From positions 4,568,501-4,632,500 of the forward strand of contig AP031352.1 in the NCBI GenBank assembly GCA_037833965.1: a stretch of DNA of 64,000 nucleotides. Direction: 5' to 3'. Made by a program: the position numbers and the translations under genes. Below the pieces are notes generated by a model. The model was given only the letters and a program-made list of their open reading frames with translations, was not told where the DNA came from and ran no database searches. Below, one piece after another: positions 44,574 through 56,500 of the stretch (position 1 is the stretch's first letter; every line of letters starts with the position of its first letter). The DNA comes from Marchantia polymorpha subsp. ruderalis. Lineage: Eukaryota; Streptophyta; Marchantiopsida; Marchantiales; Marchantiaceae.

Positions 44574-46566
44574 TTATTTGGATGAAGCTGGCTCTTTGTA
44601 AAGAACATGAAGCGCTTGAGATATCCCATTCACCCGTGCCACGATACGGTCATGATCAGGACCCTGCAGTTTCGGACCCCACTTTTGGAGGAATTTGTCT
44701 GGAAGAAACAACGTATATGTCAGTAGATTCAGATGATGACATAAAAAAGGTTGCCATTCTCACCGTGTGCAGACGCATTTTCAGTTGAACATTAAAAGTA
44801 TTACAACTACTATAGGGAGAATTAGAAAGTAACAACTAAGAAATTCGTTTGCACGAATTCTGCTCTTGGAGACCAAACAAATACAGAGAAGATAAACACA
44901 GCTACAAACAGATAGCAGGAGAGGATATATTGGGCCCGAATCTGCTACAACTGAAGCTTACTAAAATACGCCCCACAAATATGGATCAGTCTCACTTAAG
45001 GGACCTACTGTTCATACTCTTGTGATGTGATGCAAGTTTGACGCAACTTTGACAAGTAGATAAATCATAGAAGAAATCAAAGGACAGGAATTTTACAAAG
45101 TGGCTCACATCTTCCACCACAAATGTTGAACCAAATATGGTTCAAGTTTGAAAGAAGTGAATGTGGGACATTTACTACAAAATTAAAAACTGTATGACAA
45201 TTAAGATGGCGATTCCGGAACCTACGAAGTCTTGAGTGCTTTCAATGTAACCTACTCCCACAAACATTGAAATGAGCTAGTTGAGATGGCTAAATGATAT
45301 GAAGCACATATATATGTGCTCAGGATAGAGACTTAAAAAGATACCTGGATGCCACTTCAGAATCTCTTTCCTCAGAACGTCCCTGTGCTTGGCTGGATCA
45401 ATACCCTGCAGAAGAACTTGTCCCAATGTTTCTTCCTTTCCCTCAAGAACAGGGAATGGTACATCAGCATATGAGAGACATAAATTGTAAGAATTCGAGA
45501 ACAGCTGCCACCGCTTGTAATAGCTGCGCGCATCTGCAGTGATAACTTCCTTGTGCAACTTCACTTCTTCCGGCAATCTCTGCTGCTCACCCTTGTCTGT
45601 TGCTTTAGCCTTGCCTTTGCTCTTGGGCTTCTTCTCAGGCTTCTCATCATTCCGCACCTTCTCTTGTCGAAGGTAATCTCTGAGACTGAAGAGATCCTCA
45701 TTGTACAAGCCCCTTGCTTGGGAGTTTTCTGCCAACTTTTCCAACAGAATATCCTCCCACTCTTGGGGCTCGGGAGCTTCAGAGAAGTTCTCACCCCACC
45801 ACTCATTGTCGCTAATTTCATCAGCCAGATGATTGAACCAATCCTGCTGCTGTGGAGGTTCAAACGCCTCCTCCTTTGGCTCATTCGTCTTTGAGAGAAT
45901 ATCTGACGGTGTCACACCGTCATCGTTGAAAGCCTCAAGATTTCCACCGGCCCTCAGAAGACGAGATACAAGAGGCAGCAGCCCCAATTTTGCGGCTATG
46001 TGCAAGGGCGTGTTTCCTTTCGAGTCTCGAGCATGCACACTTGCGCCTTTCGATATGAGATACTTCACAGCCCTATCGGACCCGGCATAGCACGCATGAT
46101 GAAGTGGAGATAGCCCGTCGGAATCCCTACCATTGACAATGTCACACAATGTTTCAAAGGGACGGGCCTTTTTACGTGTCTTCTCGTTTGAACCTGAGTC
46201 AGATGAGTCTCTCTCCAACTGTGTTGATTCCGAGGTTTCGGCATCGTTGCCGTCTCCGCAATCGGAATCCGAATTGGATTCTAAATCCAACTCTCTCCGC
46301 TTTCTCTCGTCTCCTCTCCGTCGAGTTTCTCTGCTACTTCGTCTAGTTCGCTTCCTGCTCTTTCCACTGCTGCTCTTATAATCTGAACGTTCGTACTTCT
46401 TCCTCCCACTCGTCTTAGAAGCCCGTCTCTCCAATTTCCTACCGCGCTTAGATATGATATGACTGTGAGAGCCAAGAAGACCCCGTAAGACTTTCACACT
46501 GCCCAATGCAGCTGCTTTCAGGACCCTCTCCTGGACTTTACTGGCTTTGGGTGGGAGAGGGGCCAT
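44574..46566 (-). CDS. NFKBIL1-like ankyrin-repeat protein
   Basis: Two minus-strand exons, 45345-46566 and 44574-44698, join in phase (donor CATCCAG/GTATC, acceptor CTTCCAG/ACAAATT) to give 448 residues. Residues 35-100 are very basic (Arg/Lys/Ser), likely nuclear-targeting, then an acidic Ser/Asp stretch to 125. Two ankyrin repeats follow: DSDGLSPLHHACYAGSDRAV (149-168 onward) and DSKGNTPLHIAAKLGLLPLV (181-200 onward), with a partial third at DDGVTPSDIL. Then WWGENF, an acidic/helical linker, and YYKRWQLF (349-356). The end EILKWHPDKF...ISQAL is the hallmark carboxy terminus of the NFKBIL1 (IkBL) family and depends on the splice. Animal members are nuclear and have been linked to splicing control; the plant role is unknown. 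A read-through of the intron would give a shorter 429-residue form. Confidence 0.9.
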
Positions 46567-47503
46567 GGCTCAACAGATTCCTTTCGCTCATCAGAGTCTT
46601 TGAAACCTCGCTGCTGATTTTCCAGCTCAGACTTGAAATAACACAGCATCGCACACTATTAATGAATCGGCTGTTCTACGTCATAATTCCGCACCAACTT
46701 TTCAGCTTCTAACTTGATGCTGCATTTCAGGAGTATCAAACTTGCGTCAGGACAAAGTTTGGTATGCCTCTGTATCGAAAGCTGATCAACATTTCCTGGA
46801 TAGTTACAGAGCGCAGTATTAGGACTCCTCATAATCTTCCCAGAAATTTGAACAAAGGACATGTATCATAGATTCTCTAGCGATTATTGTCTCAAACTAT
46901 TTGAAGAGAGTACACTGTCGAGCAAAATTGAGAACAAAGGAAGCGCAAATATTTGTACAAATTACAGTTCAATAGCTGGTCCAGTAAAGCGTCGCGCACG
47001 TCACAAGAATACGTAATCAACTGTTACATGGGTTCTCAATTTCATAAGCGTATGTTGTCTGGATAGTGGAAAATGAAGAATTTAGGTCAACTTTTGCAAC
47101 AAACATATGTGTTCTCACGGCCTACGTGTCTCCTCGGCGATCACCAATTCCGCCAACAAATGTTCCCAAATCCTTAGAATGATCGAAACTTGTACAGGTC
47201 AAAAATTGCTCAAACTTCCCGAGATTTCAAACGCGGAAGAAAGAGAGAAAAAAGCCTTGGCGCTAGGAATCTCAAAGGCTCTCGACCAAATCGACGGAGC
47301 TCTAAACAAAAATTCGTTCCCGTGGAGCAGTTCAGCTGTACGAAACACATTATCGTGCTAGGGTTTACCACGCAAACCACAAAAATTCAACGGTAGAATC
47401 CAATGCCATTCATGATACTGTTGAGGTACAGTAGAGAACTCACCATTGAACAAATTACTGCTCCAGACTGGTAGTTCAGAGGCGGAATGAAAAATGTTAC
47501 AGG
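46567..47503. other. Upstream flank of the NFKBIL1-like gene
   Basis: No gene recognised. The promoter of the minus-strand gene must lie here, but no clear TATA box is visible. Confidence 0.45.
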
Positions 47504-47705
47504 CAGCCTACGAAGGCTTTGCACATTTACAAAGCTGCAAATTCCACAAATGCCGTCGGTTCGACGGAATCAGAATTCCCTGTGGCCCTCCAGAATTGAC
47601 AGAACAGCCTACGAAGGCTTTGCACATTTACAAAGCTGCAAATTCCACAAATGCCGTCGGTTCGACGGAATCAGAATTCCCTGTGGCCCTCCAGAATTGA
47701 CAGAA
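47504..47705. repeat. Exact 101-bp tandem duplication
   Basis: Units 47504-47604 and 47605-47705, both starting CAGCCTACGAAGGCTTTGCA, appear identical. Identity over 101 bases in non-coding DNA implies a very recent duplication or an assembly artefact. Confidence 0.95.
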
Positions 47706-47951
47706 CAGACCTCTTACAAGCCACTCAGAAAGCAGCAACTCACCGTTAAGGGAAAAGAGCCCTCGGTTGCAGTTCTTCTGCACTGTGGATCTAGGTACAG
47801 CACCAAATCACAGAACTGCCCTTCGAGCAATAGCTGTTTCAATTCTAAGACACAGTCTTTAGTAAGTTTGAACCAATGTTGACATCTCATTCCTGACTGA
47901 ATACCTGCAACTACTATTCCACATATTGTTAAACTGAATATAAGTGTATTC

Positions 47952-48393
47952 TTGAGAAATTTGCTTGATGTGACCCATGATTCGCTTACAAGTATTGGGT
48001 CCCAATACTTGTAACTGCTTTGTTTCCACTTCTATGAAAAATAATAATTCTTCCCCGATTTAAGTTAGTCAGATTTCCAATCATCGTAATGAATCAATTT
48101 CTCAAGTTCCATAATGATTTTACAGTTATAATGTATGGGGCGTAATCTACTTACTCTTTATTTTTTTTTCTAAAACTACTGGCCGAAGTAAATTGATTCT
48201 TTTGGTCCTTGGAGTGATCCGTGGAGAGGTCACTTTTCAACAAATAGACGAAGTGATTTTACTAACCCGGATTGAAAGTAATTACAAAAACTCACAATAG
48301 AACATTGGTGACCCGAAAAAGTATACCAGAGTTTAAAATAGAATGTTTTGGGTCACATCAAGCAACCTGATGGGATCCGTCAGGCAAATTTCT
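47952..48393. mobile_element. Second Mutator-like non-autonomous element
   Basis: The left end TTGAGAAATTTGCTTGATGT matches the left end at 32306. The right end on the other strand reads AGAAATTTGCCTGACGGATC, and a further TTGCTTGATGTGACCCA block lies inverted at 48349-48366. Nine bases AGTGTATTC (47943-47951) and AGTGTATTT (48394-48402) flank it, a target duplication with one mismatch. At 442 bases it carries no gene. It contains the palindrome TTACAAGTATTGGG-T-CCCAATACTTGTAA at 47986-48014. Confidence 0.72.
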
Positions 48394-48402
48394 AGTGTAT
48401 TT

Positions 48403-50431
48403 TTAGATGCGAAGAGTAAAGTGTAAACATGGATGTTATTAAATTGATAGAGTTCAAACTATATAAAATTTCTTAAATATTAAAATTTTAAATTATTTTT
48501 AATCTGTAATTGCAAATGTATACATGTTATATATAATGTATTTTTTTCCATGAACGAAATTTTTGGAAATCAAAGATGATAGAAATATCTTTACAAGTGA
48601 AAACTTTGAAAGATGTTAGCATAATTTGAATTTTAAGAGGTTTTATTAATCTGAGTTCAGCATAAATTTTTACAAACACGGGAATGTTTTATTATTTTAA
48701 TAAATAATGCACAAAATATGAAATGAGATTGTAGTGCCAAACTTAAACGTGCTGTATTCATTAATATGTATACTGCTTAGACCTCATATTTTGGAATAAA
48801 TATCTAAAAAATATATGTTATTTTCTTTCACAGTATATTAAAAATACCTTTATATTCGTTCAATGAGAAACTTCTCTGATCCAAAGTAGGTTATCTTTAG
48901 ATTTATTAACCCGATTAAAAAATTAATGAGAAATTGAAAAAAATTAATTAGATCGAATAGATATGCCCACGCTAATTATTTTATTACAAGTTGAAATCAA
49001 ATGATTCAAAGCAAAACTACGAGGTGCGCGGTTGTAGTATGTCTTTGTCGGAAGAATGTATACTTTTTGAATTTGAAATAATTTATCTAACCCGTAAATA
49101 GGAAGCAACGGTTCTATGTTATGACGAGTCTTTGTTTACATCTTTAACCCACTTATTGCAAATTTCCATAGGAGCTATGTTTCGTTCTTGTACTATATGT
49201 TGAAGAATTTAAAGAACGGCTATTTATCCCTCATCTAGGCTAATCATTCCACTCGAATATTACTTTTCATTCGTAGGTGCAGGGTTATAGATTCCTATAT
49301 AGACAATCATTGTAACGTGTTCTACCAATAAAAATATAGCATATACTAGTGTGAGGGTTAATTAACCCTAAGTGAAAAATAACTACCCATACCCACAAGG
49401 AAGGGCTGTAAGGAAGGGTAAGTTATATCTCATATATTGGTGGATGGCAGGGTTATAGGTTCTGGGATGAATAGCAATAAGGGTGATGGACCAAACAGAA
49501 AATCGCATATACTAGAGTGAGACATATTAGCCCCAAGCTAGTGATAACTAGCCCTCCCCAACATTTATTGGTCTCTATTCATCGTGACCTATTTCGAAGC
49601 ACGACCGAAAGAAATATTAGAGCCCTATTCTGTCGTGTAGTAAAACTTCGGTTAATAACCAGTTCAATTGGTGTTGTAGAAAATTATAAAACCTGTTCAT
49701 GGTCTATACTGTATTTCTAGTTAAACAGGATTATTTCGCGGTTGGAAAAATCCGTTGCCGTTGTGCCGGATGTACTGTACCTTGACAGCAATAACCTTCC
49801 GCGCTTGATTCCATCGGTAAGAAAGATGAGGGGACTTTATAATACAGCCAAAAGGATCGGAAGAAAGTCCTGAAGGACAAGTACGGATGTAAGCTTTAAT
49901 AAGGCTTCCTACTTGACCTTCGATGGTGAGATCTTACGCGCGGATCGAATAAACTTGCCTCCGTACTTTATTTCATCGCCGCCTTCAAGTTGGTCTTTCA
50001 ATTATACAGCGGGAGCATACGGGGCCGCAAATAAAGATGTACATGAATTTTGCCTGCCGGTGGTGACTTCTGAATCGGATACTCTTGCCCGAAAAGTGAT
50101 TCGCGTTTAGAAACTGGGGGAGTTCCTCAGATGAAGACGAGGGAGAATCATTAGACGCAGTTGTGGGCTTTGATTGCCGGTCACGTGAGACAAAAAGCCT
50201 CCATGCATTTCTCCGGCCATTTCTCCGTTGGCATCTCGGCTATTTGTTAAAATGCTCATCATAATTTTGACGAGCCATCTCCTCAATCCAAGCACGAATC
50301 TGGACAATGATGGACGTACCAATCTCATCGCAGTTAACTGTATTCCACGTATCTGCAACGACGAGCGGAGTATCAAAATCCCTATGGCGCCGCCGTGCTT
50401 CCTCAGAGCACTCAAGCTGAGATTTGGCAGC
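48403..50431. other. AT-rich intergenic then GDSL upstream region
   Basis: No gene recognised. 49277-49400 and 49447-49560 are diverged copies of one another (GCAGGGTTATAG..., GCATATACTAG...GTGAG..., TAACTA), about 170 bases apart. From 49780 composition rises toward the GDSL gene. Confidence 0.5.
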
Positions 50432-50438
50432 TATATAA
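50432..50438 (+). promoter_or_regulatory. TATA box of the GDSL gene
   Basis: GCAGCTATATAAGAAGG, 124 bases before the ATG at 50562, implying a leader of about 95 bases. Confidence 0.75.
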
Positions 50439-50561
50439 GAAGGCGTCGTGTGATGTTCCACCCTCTCTCGAGTTCATTCCACGACAAAGTCGAGTCACAG
50501 ACGCACATCGGGATACACCGAGGAACTCGAATCTTCGCTGTCCAGCCGGGGAGGGGGTACA

Positions 50562-52565
50562 ATGACAGCTTCGTACGTAATTCGAAGAATATCACTGATT
50601 GCTGCAGGGATAGCGTCAGCGATCATGTTGCTGGGGACGAGTGGAATGGGGCATCGCGAGTCCAGCCCACGACGGCGTCTGGCAACTGCTGCTCGAGGAG
50701 GAGTGCCTGCGTTGTTTATCATGGGAGATTCCACCGTGGACGTGGGCAACAACAACAATCTGATAACTCTGGCGCAGGCGACCTTTCCTCCATACGGTCA
50801 GGACTTCGATACCCATGAGCCGACGGGACGCTTCAGCAACGGCCGTCTGGCTGTTGACTATCTGGGTACGTGTGATCCAAGTCCATTCTCAGAGTCGGCT
50901 AGGTCCGCCGTCGCCCTGTATCAACTCTTGACTCACGGATGATACTTTCCTCCGTTAACCTCATAGATTGCTACCTACTTGTTTCGATTTACGAGACGTA
51001 ATCTATCCAGTGGGTCCATCTTTTGATGTGAATCACTTGAATATTGACTAAACATTCATGATCTCTTGCTAGTGACTGACACCGATCCTGATCATCCGCG
51101 TGATGCAGCATCATATCTGGATATGCCCTTGATTCCGGCTTACCTCTTGATGAACTCAACGTCGGATATTTCCAAGGGTGTCAACTTTGCCTCGGCTGGA
51201 TCTGGCATTCTCAATGATACTGGGACCATCTTTGTAAGATTTTGAAGCTTATATTCTACGTCTTAGAACGGACGTGCACGTCAAATATTCAGATATTAAT
51301 AATATTGCTCAGATGCAGATGCAAGACTTTGTCACAGACTTGTCAACGAACGGTGATTTATTAATATAGGAGCTCGAGAGTGGTTTGTACGTTTGGATCT
51401 TACTTGCATACTGGCGATAATTATTGGTGCACATTTTTTGAAGCACAGGGAGAGTATGTGTCCCTTTCGCAGCAGCTGGAGCAGTTTTCGATTGTGAAGC
51501 AACGCTTGAATGAGGAATTGGGGGCCACAGCTGCCTCGAGGCTGGTCGCGGGTTCTATATACTACATTTCAACAGGAAGCAACGACTTTATAAATAATTA
51601 CCTCTTGCCTGGAAATCCTCACTTGGATATTTTCCCCGATGGATATGAAAGACTGCTCGTTTCATCTTTCAGCGACCTCATCAAGGTGAGAGAGAGAAGA
51701 CGAAGTCAATGCCTCTTTTGTTTTCCTCGAGCCTGGATTTCACTGGTCCACGTGAGGAGGTATCTTAAAGAAGGATCTTCAACATCCTGAAAATAGTTGT
51801 CTACTAATTGATTGATATCAACCCTGTGTTTTTCCACAGCAAGCTAGCTTGCTGTGGAATAGAACATGATGTGCTTATCTCAGATAGAAAATGGGCTTTT
51901 ACTTGCAGAAACTGTACAGAGTGGGAGCGAGGAAGATTGTGATAACTTCCCTGTCACCTTTGGGCTGCATACCTTCAATCCTGTTCAAGATGGGTAGCAG
52001 GCAGGGGGAATGTATAGGGCAAGTCAACCAGCTGGTGGTGCAATATAATATTTTACTCCAGAAAGAACTTCGCTCGCTGCGAAAACATTTGCACGGAGTC
52101 AAGCTGGTCTACAATGACGCCTATCATGTCTTCCTCGACATAGCCTCTAACGCTACTTCCTATGGTAATTCTGATCGAATGTGGTTTCAGTTAAGAAAAT
52201 TTAAAGCTTCAAACGACTCGGTTTCAGGTTCTCTTGTGTTAGCTCGGATTGGATTCTTATCTTGAGTATTTCTCAGACAAACTGGGTAACTGTAGCGCGC
52301 GATCTTCGCTCAACTATTCGTTTGCCCCTTGTTCTGTGGGCCAGGATTGGGTTCCATCGACCAGTCTTGCTGTGGAGCGGGTCCTTATGGAGGCCTGAAG
52401 ACGTGTTCCCGAGGTTTTAAACCCTGCGAGAGCCCCAAGGCTTATTTCTTTTGGGATGAGTATCATCCAACGTCCGCTGTGTATGAATTGATGGCGCAGA
52501 GATTCTGGTCTGGCTCGGTCAAGGCAAGTTCTCCCTGGAATATCCGGACTTTGGCTCAAATGTAG
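50562..52565 (+). CDS. GDSL-type esterase/lipase, secreted
   Basis: Serine esterases of this family hydrolyse lipid, cutin-like or small ester substrates outside the cell. Five exons fit in phase: 50562-50865, 51073-51233, 51449-51685, 51909-52164, 52345-52565, for 392 residues (the family is usually 350-400). Residues 1-25 form a signal peptide (IRRISLIAAGIASAIMLLG). Block I is FIMGDSTVDVGNNN with nucleophile Ser57. The block II region is VNFASAGSGIL. Block III is STGSNDF (Gly198, Asn200). Block V is WDEYHPT with Asp357 and His360. The four catalytic blocks are thus complete. PLGCIPS and SIDQSCCGAG are also typical. The start is the first ATG after the TATA box. A different long frame over exon 1 (50228-50818) is a shadow. 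The gene is tail-to-tail with the alpha-dioxygenase. Confidence 0.93.
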
Positions 52566-53570
52566 GCAACTGCAGTTGATGACCGCCGTGCAATTCTTCA
52601 AGTGCAAGTTCGATTCTGCAATTTTTTTCTTTGTGATCAGAACGTGAAGACCGCATGAGCCTTGAATGCAGCTATTTTCGTTGGGAGTCAATCCTTGACA
52701 TCTTCTGGCTGTGGCGGCTGCCTTTTGACAATGCTCATTGCTTCGATGTCAACGAGACGGGATGTAATCTTTCGGTAATCTAGGGGTTTAGAACTGTTGA
52801 TCTTCAGTTCGATTGCTTCCAAAGTACTCGGAGTTTCCGGTTATCAGAACTTTACGAAAATTGCGGCAGATGTTAGTGCTGAAATCCAAAATTCCTCCGT
52901 CCTTGCTAATTCCCGAGTCGGTCTCAAATCACATCAAGCAGCTTTCGCTACTTCTTCATGAAAGAATCGCTTCTTTCACATGCATGAATGCATGCAATAA
53001 TCGATTTGAATGGAAGGTTTTGATCATATTAGCCATGTTAAGAATATTGCACAGAGCTAGTTACGATCATTAAATCTGAACGTTTTCGTGAGAGATTTAA
53101 CCGACAAAGGTTGTGAGTTTGCATCGATAAAATCGGAGTTCAGCTTAATATTGTGGATATAAATGAGTTTAATAAAGCATGATGAAACAAAACAGTGGAG
53201 ATTTTTGCAAAGTATAAAAGAATAGACCTTGAAATAACCCATTAGGTCCGGAGTGTATGAACAAACATGCGAAGAATGAATGGCTTTTCTTCTACGCTCT
53301 GACTCTTTAACATAATCGGAGTAAAATTTTTCAACCTCTCTAAATATTCACAGAAGTTAGACATGTACAGCGAGAGTTTAGAAATTAGGCTGAAACGTGC
53401 TCACGACAGCCTCGAAGCACGACGACTGAGACTTTGTCCTCACACGCTGGAACTTGCTCTGTACAAAAAGTATGTAAGCAGGTTATCAACTAAATACCTG
53501 TAAATACCTGTAAAACTTCAGATTTTCCAGAAGGAGTGGCTTGTGATACGGAGATTGTGGAGCCAAATCC
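52566..53570. other. Spacer between convergent genes
   Basis: About 1 kb between the GDSL stop and the alpha-dioxygenase stop. It should hold both 3' untranslated regions. No gene recognised. Confidence 0.6.
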
Positions 53571-56500
53571 TCAAGGTAGACGAAGGTAGAGAGGTACGGG
53601 GTTCCATTTGTCGGCGGGAGCGCTCCAAATCGAGAATGCAGAACTAGCAGTCATCCAGTTTGTGACAATGTCGGGATAATGGCGTTGAACCACATCTTTC
53701 AAGCCTTCTGTTTTGTTGACCCACTGCAGTCCTATCTTCGTGTAATTTTCCTCGTTGAATCTAGAGGTAAACCGCGCATCCGATTCCAGTCTCCTGCTCA
53801 GAGCAATTCGACATCATCAGTAACTTTTCTGATGCAAGGATATGTTTTTACATCAGAGTAATTTCATATATGCAAAGAATATCCAGGTAGATAAGTCAGC
53901 TTGCACGGTACCGCTACTTCTACCAGCTCTTGAGATATTTAATCAGAGGAACGTGTCTGACACTGGCCCGGAGGACTCAATGCCAACATAATGCTCCGAG
54001 TCGTAGAAGTGGAGTTCGATTAAGGAAGAGTATTCTTCTCTCTGATCCGATCCATCTTCATATAAATCTACCATGTTGCGTAAAAAATGAAAATGGGGCG
54101 AGGGAATAATTTAGAAAGGTAGTCTAAGTAATCTCTACAGACATTTGGTAACTTATATTGTATCATATCAAGATTCTACTACTTTATCCCTCTCTTTATA
54201 TTTTACAACATAATCAGCTTGTGCAAGAATATATACATGGTCGTGCTTGGCAAGAGCTGGTGGGTGAGGTTGTACCTCGTGGCCATGAGTACGAAGATGA
54301 AGAACGCTGTCTCACTGATTGCGAAGCCAGGAATCTTCTTCTCTCCTAGAAGCCCCACCAAGAGATCCAGCTTTTCCACGTCATCACCGTAAACCTCCTT
54401 GATGACTTCGATGGTGGCAGCTTCGTCAGTCAAATCCTCCCATTTCTTGATGGCAGGCATTAACATACTTCTCCGGAATTGGTTATAACGAGCCACTCGC
54501 CGAGAGCGATCTCTGAATGCTGCACGAGAAATTAAGATTAGTAAATAACAACAACCAAAATCAAAGTTGAATGTCGAGATCTGTTGAATGTCCGTTCCGA
54601 TCTGTTTTTTTGGAACTCAATAGATCTTACAGCTGCACATGTTCAGTATAGTCAGCTTTTGGAGCATTTGTCAATGTTGTAGGATGTGAAATAAGTGAAA
54701 GAAACGTTCACTGCGTGAATTGGATAAAATTGCAAAATGTCATTAAGGTCTCAAATAATGTTAACATCTGCAGCTATGAACTGGAACCGTGATGTTTACT
54801 TTCAATTGCCGGTAAGTCCACGTGCTCTTTACGGTAAGTGCCGTCATCGTTGGTGACAGGAAGATTTCGCATCCATGTGGGATAGTTGAACAGATTCAGT
54901 GCTCCGGATGGTTGGAGGCCCAAGGATGTCAGTGCGGTCTTCATTCCCAACAACTTGGCCTTCTGAAGCCCTGGTGCACCGATCAGCTCTAACATTGGAA
55001 CTCTGCAAACGAGGGAGATTCCTGATGATGATCGATGGAATCACATCACACACTGAGCAACATAAATTCAATCATAGTTTCACCCAGGAAATCTCGAACT
55101 CCAGACGTGCAACAGTCGGTTGTGGGAGTTTGGTAGCTTACTTACTCTTCCAGTATGGAGGGTTCGCTATCCTTAGGCAAACATTTCTGAATGTCCCTGA
55201 ACTCGATCTTCTCCGGCAAAAGAGGATGCATCCGGTAGACCGATGTGAATTCCTCCGTCAACGAGTATGGGACGCCATGGTCTATGGGTTTTGGGGCTCC
55301 AGCTATTCCACTCAAAAGAGCAATGCTTGTCTTCCCTATATGGTCCTTGATCCACTTCCCCAGCAGCCCATACCTGAAACACTTTCGTAAGGTGCATCAG
55401 CACAATTAAGTCACTGTGATATCAGCAGTGCTCACAACGCACCTTTCAAGCTCCAGGCCCCTTTGTGATGAATCTGCAAACACGAAGTACAACCGGAACT
55501 GACGAGATAGATAGACGTGGTTGACACATGGAATGCATTCAGCTTTACCTCGTTGTGGATCACAGAGGGTTAATGCATTTGTTTAACGACATTAACTCTT
55601 TCAGGTCGAGTGCACTTGACATGAATTCAGACTGACTTACCATTTGACCATCCATTAGTGACGACTACGAAGTTGAGGAATGAATTGAAACCGGCATCTT
55701 GGCTGTTGATTAGTCCTAGAAACCTTGTAAGGGATGGCTATGAGGGATCCGGACCTTACCAATTAGCTCTCATGGCTGCAAGTAAAGTGTTCGTTTTTAG
55801 CAGCTGGGTGGTCCAGTCGATGGTATGGATCTTTGCAGCTTCAGCCATAACCACAAGCCTCCCATGTTGGAAAAGAGATTCATCGTCGAGATTCGGATAA
55901 GCATTCTGCATTCTCGTCAAGTAATGGTATCAAAATTTATATCCGAGGACTCACAAGACTCTTTCTCCGATTGCCAAAATGATTCGTACATCGATGAGCA
56001 AGTCTCGGGCGAGACACAAGCACAATTATCTGAGCATCTGTCGTGCCTCGAGATTTCTTCTCTCGATTGCCGGAAATATTTATCAGGCTGCTGACGATAT
56101 CGAGAAAGGATGTAATGCTGAATACCCCTCACCTCCAAAATTCGTCTTACCAACGAGGCAGTAATCTTGAGGACTTTTTCAGTCCATGATTTGAGATAGT
56201 TACGAGTCCAGAGAAATATTTCTCAGACTTAAAAATCTCTCAAATTCGCTCGGTTAGAAGAAAATTCAGAATTGAATTTTCGACGCAACTTCTAGCTCTG
56301 GTTCCATGCACAAATGCTCGAAAGTAATCACCTTGAGGGTATCGCAGACGAGGTTGTGTTCGGAGACAAAGAGGGACTGTAAGACAGAGACTCCCATCCA
56401 CGGATTTCTCGCATCGCCAGTGATGGGAATATTGCGGCTATCGACTTCAAGAAGTCCTCCGTCTCCAAGCTTCAGCTTCCCATCGTTGAATGTCCTTACC

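Noticed and set aside
45277..45344. Carboxy-terminal 22 residues read through the NFKBIL1-like donor
   Set aside because: The family ending (WHPDKF...SQAL) is restored only by splicing to 44574-44698. The read-through residues do not match the family.
50228..50818. 196-residue frame overlapping GDSL exon 1
   Set aside because: Starts upstream of the TATA box, has no domain and overlaps the clear GDSL block I in another frame.
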